Shown: positions 49,801 to 61,082 of the stretch, piece after piece
How the letters are laid out: the number at the start of each line of letters is the position of its first letter
How positions within the stretch are numbered: the first letter of the stretch is position 1
Assembly: GCF_026151205.1 (NCBI RefSeq)
Contig: NC_087076.1
Span: 18,717,919-18,781,918, forward strand
DNA length: 64,000 nucleotides
From: Bolinopsis microptera
Lineage: Eukaryota; Ctenophora; Tentaculata; Lobata; Bolinopsidae
Reading direction: 5' to 3'
Notes under the pieces: model-generated
Databases searched by the model: none
What the model was told of the DNA's origin: nothing
The model's input: only the letters and a program-made list of their open reading frames with translations
Made by a program: the position numbers and the translations under genes

Positions 49801-52800
49801 GACCAGGATCCCGATAACAGAATCAAGTGGGAGATCGAGTTCCCGTCTACCCCTGCGGATTTTGTCCCGTTCCTGAGTACGGAAATCCGGATCGATGAGG
49901 AAGGAAAAGTGCACCACAGATTCTACAGGAAAACCCAGAACAAGGGGATAACATTACACCAGAAGTCACACCACCCGGACTCAGTGAAGGAGGAGTGTAA
50001 GAAGAACTTCTACCGTAATGCCACCATTGCTTCCTCAGGACCCCAGGAACTCGATCATTCAGTTAAGATCATCGATGATCTCTTAAAGAAAAATGGACAC
50101 CAACCTCTGAGTCATAACGCAAGGAACAGGAGGACTAGGAGAAGACGTCAAACCACACCTGACTCTGTCCCACTCACCTTACCATTCATCTCTGGAACAG
50201 TTTGTAATAAGATTCGCAACTACATCAAATCTAACAAACTCCCCATCAGAGTTATTTTTACACCTGGTAAGAAGTTACAGGACATCTTCTGCCGCTCTCG
50301 TCCACTGGATAAGAAGACTTGTGACCTTGGTAACCCCAACAATTGTGAGATCTGCCCTAGACTCACAGGAACAACATGCTCAACAAAAGGAGCTATTTAC
50401 TTAGTTACTTGCGAGTTATGTGGTAAGAGATACTGTGGGGAAACTGAGAGAAGCCTCCATGCTCGTCTGATGGAGCACAGACAGGCTGCTAGGAATCCTA
50501 GAGCACATCCAGAGAATGGGGTTGGACAGCACTACGCATCTCTACATCCTAACCGAACCCCAGTTTTATCTTTTAAGTTACTTGATTTACAGAGTAAAAC
50601 TGTTCGTAGAAAGATTGTAGAAGCGATGTATATATTGAGATTAAGTCCTGAAATGAATGATCGTTCTGAGTTGAGTTATTTGTACAAATATTTAGTCGAT
50701 GTTTAACTAGTAAATAATGTATTGATAGGAATTTTTGATTAGTAACCATGACAACCGAGTTATCGTTGCTTAAGTGCTGATTTTATCATTAGTTTTTACA
50801 CATGAACTGTGAATTCTGAACAACCAGTTTTACGTTTACTAATTAGTTTAGTATCATGAGTAGTACAGTATTTAGTTGTATTAGCTTACATTTCTTCTTG
50901 TCGTATTTTTTGTTGTTTTGACATTTTTTGCAATTACATTTTTGGGTCATATTTCGTAAATTTTATTTCTCTGTTTTTGTCTTAATATTATTTTAAATTT
51001 CTTTCCGTCGTTAATTTTTACACATGTTTAACAATTTTATTACAGAACTGAAGAAGACGTTGTTACGTGGAATGATTATTTCAATTCAATAAAGTTTCTA
51101 GCCTAAAGTTTGCTGCTTCAATTTGTTCGCAAGTTAAGAGTCTAAAGAGAAATTCTCCAAGAGAAATCATAATATAACCGGAAGATTTAATTTCATGGAC
51201 GCGGACTTAACCAGTTTATTTCACTATCAAAAAAAAGTTAACAGCTAACCGTAATGTCTGTTTCCTGCATTATTGGCAGCAGGTCCATAGCATGCTCTAT
51301 GCACTTATCAAGACGATCTAAATCACTTTCCCAGAGTTCTTTACCGAAGCCTTTAGGAACGCCGTTATCATACCAGTCCTCCTGAATCTTCATCTTCTCT
51401 GGTTCCTCGTACGGTCCAAACAGGAGTCCTGGTTTTGTAAACTTTGTCACACTTTTGTAATACAGTAGAAACACAAATACAAGAATGTTTATTTCAGTAC
51501 GTGTTATGTTACCAACATTTTTTACTAGAGAGTAATTTCATTTAAGACAAACAGGTTAGTGCACAAGCTAAAGACACGTACAGTGCTACATTGTATGCAG
51601 CTTTTCTTAGTGACCCATAGCTCTAATATTTCTGGTTGACATGATCTACATTCAAGAATTCAAAACTTATTCTTTTAGCTTTAGGCTAATTGAGATTTTA
51701 ATTTATCCAACAATTTCACAATAACAATAACACACATTACAATATTGTACTTATAAATAGTAACCTGTTCGCTCCTGTCTCGCGTAGTAAGAACCTCTCA
51801 GATCCCGAATGCCTGGAATCTGACGACCGTTGTGGTTCTTCTGCCAGTCCTCTAAAAAGGGAACACTTGCAGTTACCAAGTACCTGTAATTAGTGTTGAT
51901 TAGTGTTAATTAGTATTAATTAGTAAGATTGTGCGCTAATATTTGGAAGATGAGAAGCCAACATGATACTACAATTTTGAATCACACTCATTAATAATTG
52001 AACATTTTGTCTTCACTGTCATAAATTTTAACTCATTTGAAAACCAATACGTACTGATGGTGTACCGGAACAAGAGGTAGATCCAGTCCCGCCATCTGCC
52101 CGATTTCTCGAGCGTGGAATCCGGCTGCGTTGACCACTTGCTTTGTGTTTATTTTTCCAGAAGGTGTATCCACCTATCAAAGTTGTCATCATTAACGATT
52201 AATAGCACATATAGCAGAGACACAATAAACAAATACACTAAAATACGAGATAGTCCATAGATTGATTTTGGAGTAATTGGAGTGGTTAACAAAGGTCAAG
52301 AAGTCTTACCTCCCATGTTCCGTCAGCCCTCTGTTTAGTGCCAGTGACTGGACAATCTTGTACTAATGTTGCTCCATACATTCGGGCCCCTTTAGCAAAC
52401 GCCTACATGAATGTTCGTTACAACGCATTTTTGTTAGAACAAATGTTTTAAACGTAATAAAGATTTGGATTTGATGGTGTTACTCTATAAGTTATCGCTA
52501 CAGAACCCACCATAGTAAGACTGTAAGGGTCGGTATGACCATCACCAGGGCAGTATAATCCCCCGTGAATTCCATCCATGTTCAGAAGAGGATGCATCTC
52601 CGCTATGCTGTCGGGGTCAACTAGCTCCTGGTTGGCTCGATGCCACTGATGTCGGGTCATCATGTATCTGAACAAGAAGTTGGTTCAGAGGTAATCATGA
52701 CCATTATCAGTGCTAAATGAATCAAGACGAATTCAATCAGATGCAATTTGTATTTGTGTCACCGATTACTGCATAAACTATGTATATTATTACAGTTTCA

Positions 52801-53489
52801 GTCAAATGTTCGGAACTTAATAATTAATATCAAGTTATAAATTTGATTCCTTTCATTGGAATAGAAGTATCTAAAACTGCTACATAATAAATATTATTAC
52901 TTGAACTCGTTCATATGTTCCATTGTATGGGCCAAACGGAGTGAGCCAGTGGCGTGAAATCCAATTTCCTGAAATTTATATTTTCGTTAGCTTAAGGGAT
53001 GAATTCAGCTCTAATGAGTTAAGAGCAAAGCTTCACAATTTTAAAAACTGAAAAATTTAGATGGTGAAACTTATTTGAAATTCTTTCATCTATGAATTAC
53101 CTGATCAGTTTCTGCTTCGATTGTTTCGAAAAGTTTTATCGATTCGTAATGAAGGTTCCGCATGTTGATACCAGGATGATAGTATGTAGTGAGACCAGCC
53201 TGCGAGATTTTTTTCAGAAATTGCTTCGAAATAGTAATTAAAGAAAGAAACGAAAATCTCGAATGTTTCAGTAAAATCTCATGCACATGACAATACTTAC
53301 TGCATGCCATGTTGATCCAGCAGTGAGTTCAGTTTTCTCGAGAAGCACAACATTTTTCACCCCAAACTTTGCGAGATGATACGCCAAACCAGTACCAACA
53401 CATCCTCCTCCAATTATTACAACATTAGCGTTGTCTTTTGCATGTCTGGTTTCAACACTGAGGAATGTGCGAATAATTCGTATGTTCAT
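43852..53489 (-). CDS. DMGDH: Dimethylglycine dehydrogenase, mitochondrial (17 exons)
   Basis: All 17 exons join in phase: 53489-53301, 53199-53101, 52968-52901, 52667-52511, 52402-52310, 52173-52055, 51883-51765, 51428-51250, 47165-47023, 46871-46660, 46560-46325, 46187-46057, 45832-45618, 45507-45350, 44707-44510, 44279-44152 and 43942-43852. They give 844 residues (human about 866). The enzyme demethylates dimethylglycine to sarcosine in the matrix using FAD and tetrahydrofolate, in choline degradation. The basic start [17 protein letters not shown] looks like a presequence. [18 protein letters not shown] is the FAD-binding fold; the His of STWHA is the covalent FAD site in this family. 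Further matches: [54 protein letters not shown], and in the GcvT-like folate domain [37 protein letters not shown] and [15 protein letters not shown] is favoured over SARDH/PDPR by the C-terminus ([17 protein letters not shown]). Intron 8 (51249-47166) carries a Penelope dimer. Confidence 0.95.
47983..49616 (-). pseudogene. Penelope RT + GIY-YIG endonuclease, longer (minus) copy
   Basis: Starts inside the RT domain at 49616 ([35 protein letters not shown]). A one-base frameshift near 49285-49295 separates it from the rest ([14 protein letters not shown], the motif A region; [21 protein letters not shown], motif C). The C-terminus is the GIY-YIG nuclease: [19 protein letters not shown], with [14 protein letters not shown] linker cluster [14 protein letters not shown] is typical of this class. 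The RT N-terminus is missing. Confidence 0.92.
49609..50706 (+). pseudogene. Penelope RT (3' half) + GIY-YIG endonuclease, shorter (plus) copy
   Basis: From [13 protein letters not shown] to the terminal YKYLVDV the protein is identical to the minus copy, so the two arms are very young or kept alike by gene conversion. Motif A and upstream are absent, and the open frame upstream to 49501 is antisense to the other copy. It keeps [10 protein letters not shown] and the complete GIY-YIG domain, so a nuclease-only product is conceivable. Confidence 0.92.
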
Positions 53490-54690
53490 TGTCCAATAAG
53501 AAAGACTGGCATTAATTTGGAATCGCTAGTGCAGTATGAGATGAGCAATATAAGTTAATGGTCATACCTTTCGTGTTTCTCAAGAAATCCGTTTGGTTTT
53601 GAAGAGAGAAAGCGAGAATGGTTCCATGCCTTCTTTAGAAAATTATTTCTTTTACCAAGCCTAATCATTACTCTTTGTTCATTCTGTAATGATTAAGCAT
53701 GAGCCTTATTTTGTGTGACTTTCTATTTACAATGATATTGAGACTTTATTTTTGCTAAGTGGAATTCCAGGAAATCAGCACCTGTATGCTGCAGATCCTG
53801 TTGGTCGTAATCCGGTATTTGGAACCAGATTATGTTACAAAGCTGCTTCTAGCGTTTTGATCGATATGAAGTGTGATAAAAAAGAATGTATATCAATAGA
53901 ATTCATGTAGACGTGACTTATTTGTAATTGGAAACTATGCAAAGTGTTAAGAGCTAAGGAAGGGACAACGAAAAAGGTGTCGAGGCTGTTTTTTATTTGA
54001 AAATCCAATTGATTATTCTATACATAAATCAAGCGTTACATTTCAGCCATGCAAAATTACGATGACATTATTTTGATATAGTACTGCTAATGGAAAGACA
54101 GTACTGCAATATAAGTTGCATACTGTGTGGCCGGATGACAACTGAATAAACTAGAAAAATAAACTTGAATATATAATATTTAATTCGGCCGAATAAAAAT
54201 GATAAGCTACCATATCACACTAAAGTAAGTGGGTAAGTGAAGCAACTGGTTAAAGTAATCAATGTCAATCGTGGAGAACCAGAATGATACTGGATACACC
54301 AATGAAAAGGGGAAGTGTTAATGGGGTTGTCAATGTGCAATTATTTAAGGTAACACAAGGTAAACTAATTAAAGGCTCTCTGATGAGTTGTCACAGGATT
54401 TAATATTATATATATGTATATACACAGGTATATATACTATACACAGGTAGGGTAAAGACAGAAAAATACAATCTAAAATGCTGTTCCCACAAAGGCAACA
54501 CTTCGTTTTCTTATCATACAAGTAACACTGCTGTAAAGATTACATGTCATCATATATATTGTACATATGGCTAACTAAACTCAAATTTAGCAGAATCTTG
54601 CTCTGATCTTGATCCAAAACCAATTAAAAAGTTCTAAAAAAAGAATGTTCCAAGCAGTATAATATCTATAATATTTACATTTAAAAATCT
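53490..54690. other. DMGDH upstream region, no other gene seen
   Basis: The promoter should lie just above 53489, but no core element is clear. An AT-rich (TATATA/CACAGGTA) stretch lies at 54405-54450. Confidence 0.4.
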
Positions 54691-54696
54691 AGGAGA

Positions 54697-54840
54697 CCTC
54701 AAAGCTCGTCTTCTGGGGGATGAGGTTGAAGGAAATGTCTTGCAGTTCAAGACGGGCTTCATCCTGAGTGTTGGTCTTCCTTGAGAATGAGCTTGGTTGG
54801 ACTGTCAGGAGTGCTGGTTCTATCCTTACGTCTTTACACT
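54697..54840 (-). pseudogene. RLE-type retrotransposon C-terminal relic
   Basis: Minus strand reads SFSRKTNTQDEARLELQ, DISFNLIPQKTSFEVS and a stop at 54691-54697. The DISFNLIPQ block matches NVSFNLIPEE of the relic at 19589. Nothing upstream is preserved. Confidence 0.6.
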
Positions 54841-54957
54841 TTGCTTCTTGTAGGAAGAAAGCAGAAGTGTCTCTTTACTTTTACAGTTAAATTCTGTTAC
54901 CTGAACTCAACTAAACAGTATTAATATTATACTATAGAGGTATTGCACTGACATCTA

Positions 54958-56230
54958 TATTCTATAGTGAGTAAGACTCTCAATAAGATGATACTAAACA
55001 GGATCAAACCTGCCATGGAAGACATCTTAAGGATCAATCAGAACGGATTTAGAGAGAGTAGGTCAACAACTAGTCATATTCTTGGCCTAAGAAGGGTATT
55101 CGAGGGAGCCCGGGATAAAGATCTGACCGCGGTAATGCTCTTCATTGATTTCAAGAAGGCATTCGACAGCGTGCACTGTGGATTCCTCATGAAGATCCTC
55201 CTGGCATATAGCATTCCCAAGGAGATTGTAGGCTTGATACAAAGAATGTATGCAGATACTTTTGCTCGTGTGATTACCGAGGATGGTCTGAATGAAGCAT
55301 TCTTTATTCTAGCAGGAGTGATGCAGGGAGACACCTTGGCGCCCTATCTATTCATAATCGTAATTGACTACATTATGGGGGTGTCCCTAGAGGGTAGGGA
55401 CTTTGGGTTTACTCTACACCCTAGAAGAAGCTGACGCTATCCGGCTGTCAAGGTCACTGATGCGGACTTTGCTGACGACCTTGCTCTTATAACAGATAGT
55501 GTTGCGGAGGCACAATTTTTCCTCAGGAGTCTGGAACTGGCCGCCAACTCAGTTGGACTCCACCTCAACGAGGGGAAAACTAAGTACATGGGAATCAACA
55601 TAAGAGATGATGATAACCCGCCTCTGGTTGCTGGGAGCGGGAAGACCATTGAGAAAGTCGATGACTTTGCATATTTGGGTAGTTGAATGAAGAGTTCGGA
55701 GAAGGACTTTGGAGTGAGGAAAGCTAAGGCATGGGAAGCGTGTCACCAGATGAAGCTTGTATGGAAGTCGGATATGCGTAGAGATCTCAAGATACGACTG
55801 TTCCTGGCTACAGTTGAGTCCATCCTACTGTATGGCTCTGAAACATGGACTGTCAGCCAGACCTTCGCAAAACGTATTGATGGATGTTATACGAGAATGC
55901 TCAGGATGGCACTTAACATAGACTGGAAAGAGCGGCAGACTAACGCCAAGGTATATGGACACCTCATCAGAGCATCTGATAAGATAGCTGAACGGAGGAT
56001 GAGACTCGCAGGTCATCTAACCAGACATGAAGAGCTTCTGAGTCATCAACTTCTCTTCTGGGAACCCCTTCTGGGAAATCGTCGAAGGGGAAGACCACAC
56101 CTCACATATATTGACATCCTTCGAAAGGACACGGGGCTTGACGACAGCAAGGAGATTAACAAACTCATGCTGGATAGACAGATCTGAAAAAAAAAACTAT
56201 CTCTGTTCGGACGTTGAAGCCGCCCTAAGT
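54958..56230 (+). mobile_element. RTE-like LINE, 5'-truncated, stops all TGA
   Basis: One frame runs 54967-56187 with RT motifs NQNGFRESRSTTSHI, LFIDFKKAFDSVH (motif A), AGVMQGDTLAPYLF (B) and TDADFADDLALIT (C). Then come LLYGSETWTVSQ, RRMRLAGHL and RRGRPHLTYIDILRKDTG. It is broken by TGA at 55432-55434 and 55684-55686 and ends in TGA at 56185-56187, after which the same frame continues KKKLSLFGR. The endonuclease region is missing. Confidence 0.85.
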
Positions 56231-56234
56231 CGAA

Positions 56235-58480
56235 GTTGAGTAAGTCGATATACTTTAATATTATGAAAGATATTTTGTGTCAAATAGAGCTTGTTTAATC
56301 ATTCTTACACACCAAAAGGTTGGTGTCTGTTTTTAATTGATTTATCATTGTTAATAAAGTTTATATTGATAATTTTATAGAGTAGTCTGTAGACCAATTC
56401 AATTAATTTACTGGTCACATGTATGGTTATTGGTTAAGAGTTTTATGACACTGAATGAATCTACGAGTATAAGGACTGCTAGTATTTTCAATTTTTTATT
56501 TGTTTTCACTTCTGCACGTTTAGGCAGTTGCTCTTGTGACCAGAGTTTTAGAATTATATATATATACATATTTATATAACAACACAACATATACATATAT
56601 GTTGTGAATGTTAAATTTCAAATTTTTTTGCTATTGAAGTACTTGAAAACAAAACTAAAAATTCTAATATAATAGCAAAACAAAAATTGCATCAAAAACT
56701 ACAACTGAAAACAATGTATTAAAGAGTCAAATCATGTTTTGCTCATATTTGAACTATGATAAACGCTCGATTTATGAAATGAATCAGATTTAATGATTGC
56801 AAATGCGCGCGGCACTTTCATACATTAGAGTAGCACAAATTTGAAATTATTTGGCGCGCCATTTCCTCCGCAAAAATTTGGTTCAATTGAATGAGCTCGA
56901 GCGTGCTAAATCACTTTACAGTCGATCTTCGAGATTGTTCTATAAAGGCGCGCCTCAGACATAGTCAATGTAATAAACTCCAAGCGCGAGCACAGAACTT
57001 TTTTCTCCGATTTTGATAAATTTGGTACCAAAAGTTGTTTAGAAATGCAATAAAATAAATCCACTGTGTAGCAATTTTTGCTAAAAATGCTACACGGATC
57101 TTTTTCGCCGCGCGTGCTTTTTTCGCGCAAATTTTTAGTTTTTAGCCTATAACTTGCACATTTTCAGTTTTATCGCATAATTATTGTAACAATCGCAATC
57201 AAGCTCATCGAGACGAGACTTTTAGTACTAATATTTTAAAATATTTTCAAACTTTTTTAATCTGAATTCACATAGCCATGTGTATACGCGTACTGCGTGA
57301 CGCGCTTGTTTGCGAGAGGGCTCTGGTTAAAGCAATAATCTGAACACAAAACTTTTAGTACTAATATTTTAAGATTTAAAGGAAAATTATTTTCAATTTT
57401 TTTTAATTTGAAATTTTGTGAAATTCTGTGTGAAATTTTTAAAAATTTTTGAAAAATTACGATCCTGTAAGAATTATTTCAAAAAATTCAATATTTTAGG
57501 AGTTATAGGCATTTTAAGCAATAAATTACCTATTTTCGTTCTTTGTGCACTCTTGCAATGCACAAAAGGCCCACATACAGCTCGACGTTATCGTGCTAAA
57601 ATCAAATCAAATCAAATCAAAATATAATGACACAAACATCATCACACATCATCAAAAATATATCTACTTAAGTTTAAAAATTATCTTAAATCTATTGGCC
57701 TCTATGTGCTACACGGTGAATCTTTATTATTCACAGTGTTCGGGAGAGACTTGCCCTTGTATTGGTGTAGAGGCAACTTTTGGTACAAAATTTATCAAAA
57801 TCAGAAACAAAAAATTCTGTGCCAACTCATGGCGCTTATTACATAGATTAACAGTTGAAACCAACTTCAATCGATGTATTTTCGGACGCTGATTCAGAAT
57901 CACCCCCCATGACATAGGGTTTTAACCCTATGAGCAGTTCACTGTTTATTAGTCTCACGATGAAATACTGATAGTTGGATAATATCCGGTTGAAAGAGAC
58001 CAGGACAAATGAAACAGGAAGTTAGGAATATAGGCAAATTTTCGGCGTCAACGCCATTTTCAGAGTTCAGGCTCACATTAGTTGTTTTAAAGTAGCGTTA
58101 GATATATTAGGAAGCGCCTTCGGTTTGAAATCTTAAGAACAACGGTGATTTCTCTCCGGGGAGACAGAGGGGCAAGAAAGAACTTTGTCAATATAGAAGT
58201 TTAGATTTGAACTTGGAGCCGCAAGGCCAAGGGTGATTTTCAAAACTTTGAGTTGTTGAAGGGTTTAGTTTTTTCTTTTTATACAGGGTCATTGTGACAT
58301 TATGTGTATACTGTTTGAAAAATTTTATAAAGTAGCGTTGAAAATATTAAAATAAATAAATAATAAATAACGATAATAATAATATCAGTACAACGACTAA
58401 TTAAATATTGTGTGATATTACTTATGTGATTATGACTTAATGCGAATGATTCAGCGCAGCCTAATTGATAAAAATCTTCC
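56235..58480. other. Gene-free stretch with repeats
   Basis: It contains a short inverted repeat pair (about 56988-57040 against 57770-57825, about 50 bp each), the dispersed block at 57268-57345 shared with 890-995, an (AAATC)n run at 57600-57622 and an R1 MITE fragment at 57875-57930. No exon seen. Confidence 0.5.
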
Positions 58481-58484
58481 ATTT

Positions 58485-59590
58485 TCCATTTTGTTATTTG
58501 TTAATGATCTTCCAGAAGGGATTAAAAGTATAATTAAACTATTTGCTGACGACGTTAAAATGATTGTTAACCCTATTTATAATTTATCAGCTGATTTGCT
58601 ACTTTTAGAACTTTGGGAACCCAATTGGTGTTTAAAATTTAACGTAGATAAATGTATGGTCATGCAAATTGGCTCTGGTAATCCTAAGAATCAGTACTTG
58701 TTCAGTGGTGTGCCTTTGAGGTCTGTTGACAGCGAGAAAGACCTTGGAGTGGTCTTTAACAGTGCTTTTAAATTTGAAGATCACTTGAGAAAGTGCATTG
58801 CTAAAGCTAATGGAACCATTGCCTGGCTTACAAGAAATATTTTATCGAGGGAAACAAGTGTTATGCTGGGCTTGTATAAGTCAGTGGTAAAGCCTCATAT
58901 AGAGTATTGTTCGCAGGCATGGGCTCCAATGGCAGGGCATGGTAACTGGTCACTGATCCTTGAATTGGAAGGTGTTCAAAGATCATTCACCCGTATGATC
59001 AATGGACTGGGCCTCATGACCTACAGAGAAAGACTGGATAACTTGAAGCTCACAACCTTGCTTGAACGTAGGTTCCGTGGGGATCTCATCGAGATGTTCA
59101 AGATTCAGGAAGGCTTTGTGGATTATGGGTCCGGTTTATTTGGTCTTGCTGGTAGGACTGTCTCTGCTAGGTCAAAGCCACACAGATTTACCACAAATGA
59201 GACTGACTTCTCTGCCCAAAGGGTCTTGCGCTACTGGAACAGTCTACCACCACTTGTGAAAGCTAGTGAGTCGGTTACTGGATTCAAAAGAGGATTAGAT
59301 GCCTTTCGGCTTCATGGATATCAGGCAAATAAGCTTGGCCACTACTGGGAACTGTCATATGACATCTTTGATAGGACAGATGTCTCTGTGTCTAATAGGA
59401 ATAGTTATGTAAGTTATATGAAAGAGAATCCAATGGTAGCTAAGAGGAAGAAGGTTAATATCAAAGGTATTTAGTTACTTTTTTTTGTTGTAATTATATG
59501 GTTTCAAACGTAAATTGTTCATTTTCTGGGAATTTCTTTTTTTAAGATTCCCAGAGAGGCATTATTTATAACGTTATGTTATGTTATGTG
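58485..59590 (+). mobile_element. 5'-truncated LINE: reverse transcriptase C-terminus
   Basis: The open frame to 59474 starts within the RT domain (FVNDLPEGIKS, then LFADDVKMIV, motif C) and continues EKDLGVVFNSAFKFEDHL, KSVVKPHIEYCSQAWAP and VLRYWNSLPPLVKAS. Motifs A and B are absent. The 3' side ends in TTATG repeats at about 59572-59588, a likely element terminus. The open frame is long and uninterrupted, so the copy is fairly young. Confidence 0.87.
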
Positions 59591-59599
59591 TAATTTAGC

Positions 59600-60040
59600 A
59601 TCAGTTTTCGAACTATTATGTTGAATGAATCGGTACTAATGAACTGTCAATCGTCCATCATTATCATATTCTATTATGGATTCTGTGCCACATGTTCGCA
59701 GATTGTAGCTTATTTCTTCTTCGCTGATAATTTTGAATAAATCAGTTTTCGTTGCAGATCTCAATACTCACCACATAATAGAAGACACCTTGTGTGTAAC
59801 AGTACCATACAGTATACATAGATTGTTCTGTGCTAAATTTTCGCTTGTTATGTCCTAAAATCTGTTTACTTATGTTAACCAGGCTTCTGCTTTTAAAAGT
59901 AGACATTTTCAAAATGGAAGGGTGCATTAAGGGTGTTATACAGTTAATGGGGATTTTACAGTATTAAGATAACATATTATATTTTCAATGCAACATGAAT
60001 TCACACTGTTCTGCAATATCTATAATCTCAACCCAATCAT
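59600..60040. other. Intergenic region
   Basis: No exon. The promoter of the POT1-like gene would lie here. Confidence 0.35.
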
Positions 60041-60047
60041 CATCAGG

Positions 60048-60803
60048 ATGTTGGGTTCTGACAGCCTGTTAACAAAACTTAATGATTTGAAACCAGACTG
60101 TCAGGGGACAACACACTTGATAGGAGTAGCTCAGTCAATTTCATCCCCCTTTCCAACCAAAGGTTTGACGTCCTTTTATTGTGTTTAAGAAGAAACTCTC
60201 TTGTGTTTTTTTTCCTTGTTCATTATTATGTAGACTGTACAAAATAAAGTTTTAGATTTGTGTACAAATTTTACCATTCACGAAAAAAGAAGCGCTTGTA
60301 ATCATTGATAGCTTACAGTGGTAATTGTGATAAATTTTTAAAATCATACAGAAATGTGTTTCTTATATATTATGGCATTTCAGGTTGTGACCATCTATGC
60401 AGAATACAACTCATAGATGATTCTACAGATAACGTTTTGTCCTGTTTGTTATTTGGATATCATTCATCACTTCCTAGAAGAGATGTCACTCCTGAGTTAT
60501 CCATTCTCCGTCTTACATCTGTTAAAGTTCAATATTTTGCTGGTACATTTGTCTTATTTCTATTATTATGAAAGGTTCAAATCAAATCACGGATTTAAAT
60601 CTTCAAATCTTCCACTTGTAATAAACATTAGAATGTCAAGTTCTGTTTTTTTAATCACAATTAGACTCAAATATTGATAGTTAAAACTAAAAATGCATTC
60701 CCAGGTCGTCCACAAATTAATAAGAGCAACGCCTACTCATTCTCAATATTTCATCCTACAGAAGAGAGCTTTACCTCACTTGACCAAAGTCCGAAATGTG
60801 GAG
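60048..60803 (+). CDS. POT1-like telomere-end-binding protein, N-terminal OB fold (three exons, partial)
   Basis: Exons 60048-60162 (donor gtttga, weak), 60384-60542 (acceptor gcatttcag, donor gtacat) and 60705-60803 (acceptor cattcccag, donor gtactt) join at phase 1 and give about 124 residues. The Met at 60048 is followed by LLTKLNDLKPDCQG, then SSPFPTKG across the first junction, CRIQLIDDSTDNVLSCLLFG and ILRLTSVKVQYFAG. This is the pattern of the first OB fold of POT1 (Telo_bind), which grips the 3' telomeric overhang in the nucleus. The rest of POT1 (second OB fold, TPP1-binding part) was not found before the window end, where an opposite-strand GPCR intervenes, so the gene has far-off exons, is truncated, or is a fragment. 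Confidence 0.6.
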
Positions 60804-61082
60804 GTACTTAAAATTCCCACTTTGGTATTTTACAACAGATTATATTAATATTGTTTTAAAGATTCAAGTTCAAATATCGATTTTACATTCTGTGATTGAT
60901 AACAATAACATGATCAAATTAATAGGACAAAAGAGTTATTACTCTATTGTAACTAAAGTTTGTATTCTAAATAGTAAATTGTGATCCAAACAGAGTTATT
61001 TTATGAAATCACTGTAATGTTAAAATTGCATTTGTACCAAAATGTATATTAAAACCATAGAATCTTTACATAATTAGTATTC

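Larger units (their letters stand above)
47471..51168. mobile_element. Penelope-like element, head-to-head inverted dimer
   Basis: Two arms, about 47521-49093 and 49596-51168, are nearly perfect reverse complements (about 1.57 kb each), with a unique centre. The whole is flanked by a 13-bp direct repeat ATAATATAACCGG at 47458-47470 and 51169-51181, a target duplication. The left end has 50 extra bases beyond the arm. The insertion lies in DMGDH intron 8, between intact splice sites. Confidence 0.93.

Noticed and set aside
53086-53310. Separate small genes from the many short minus open frames at 44-53 kb
   Set aside because: All are explained as DMGDH exons running into introns.
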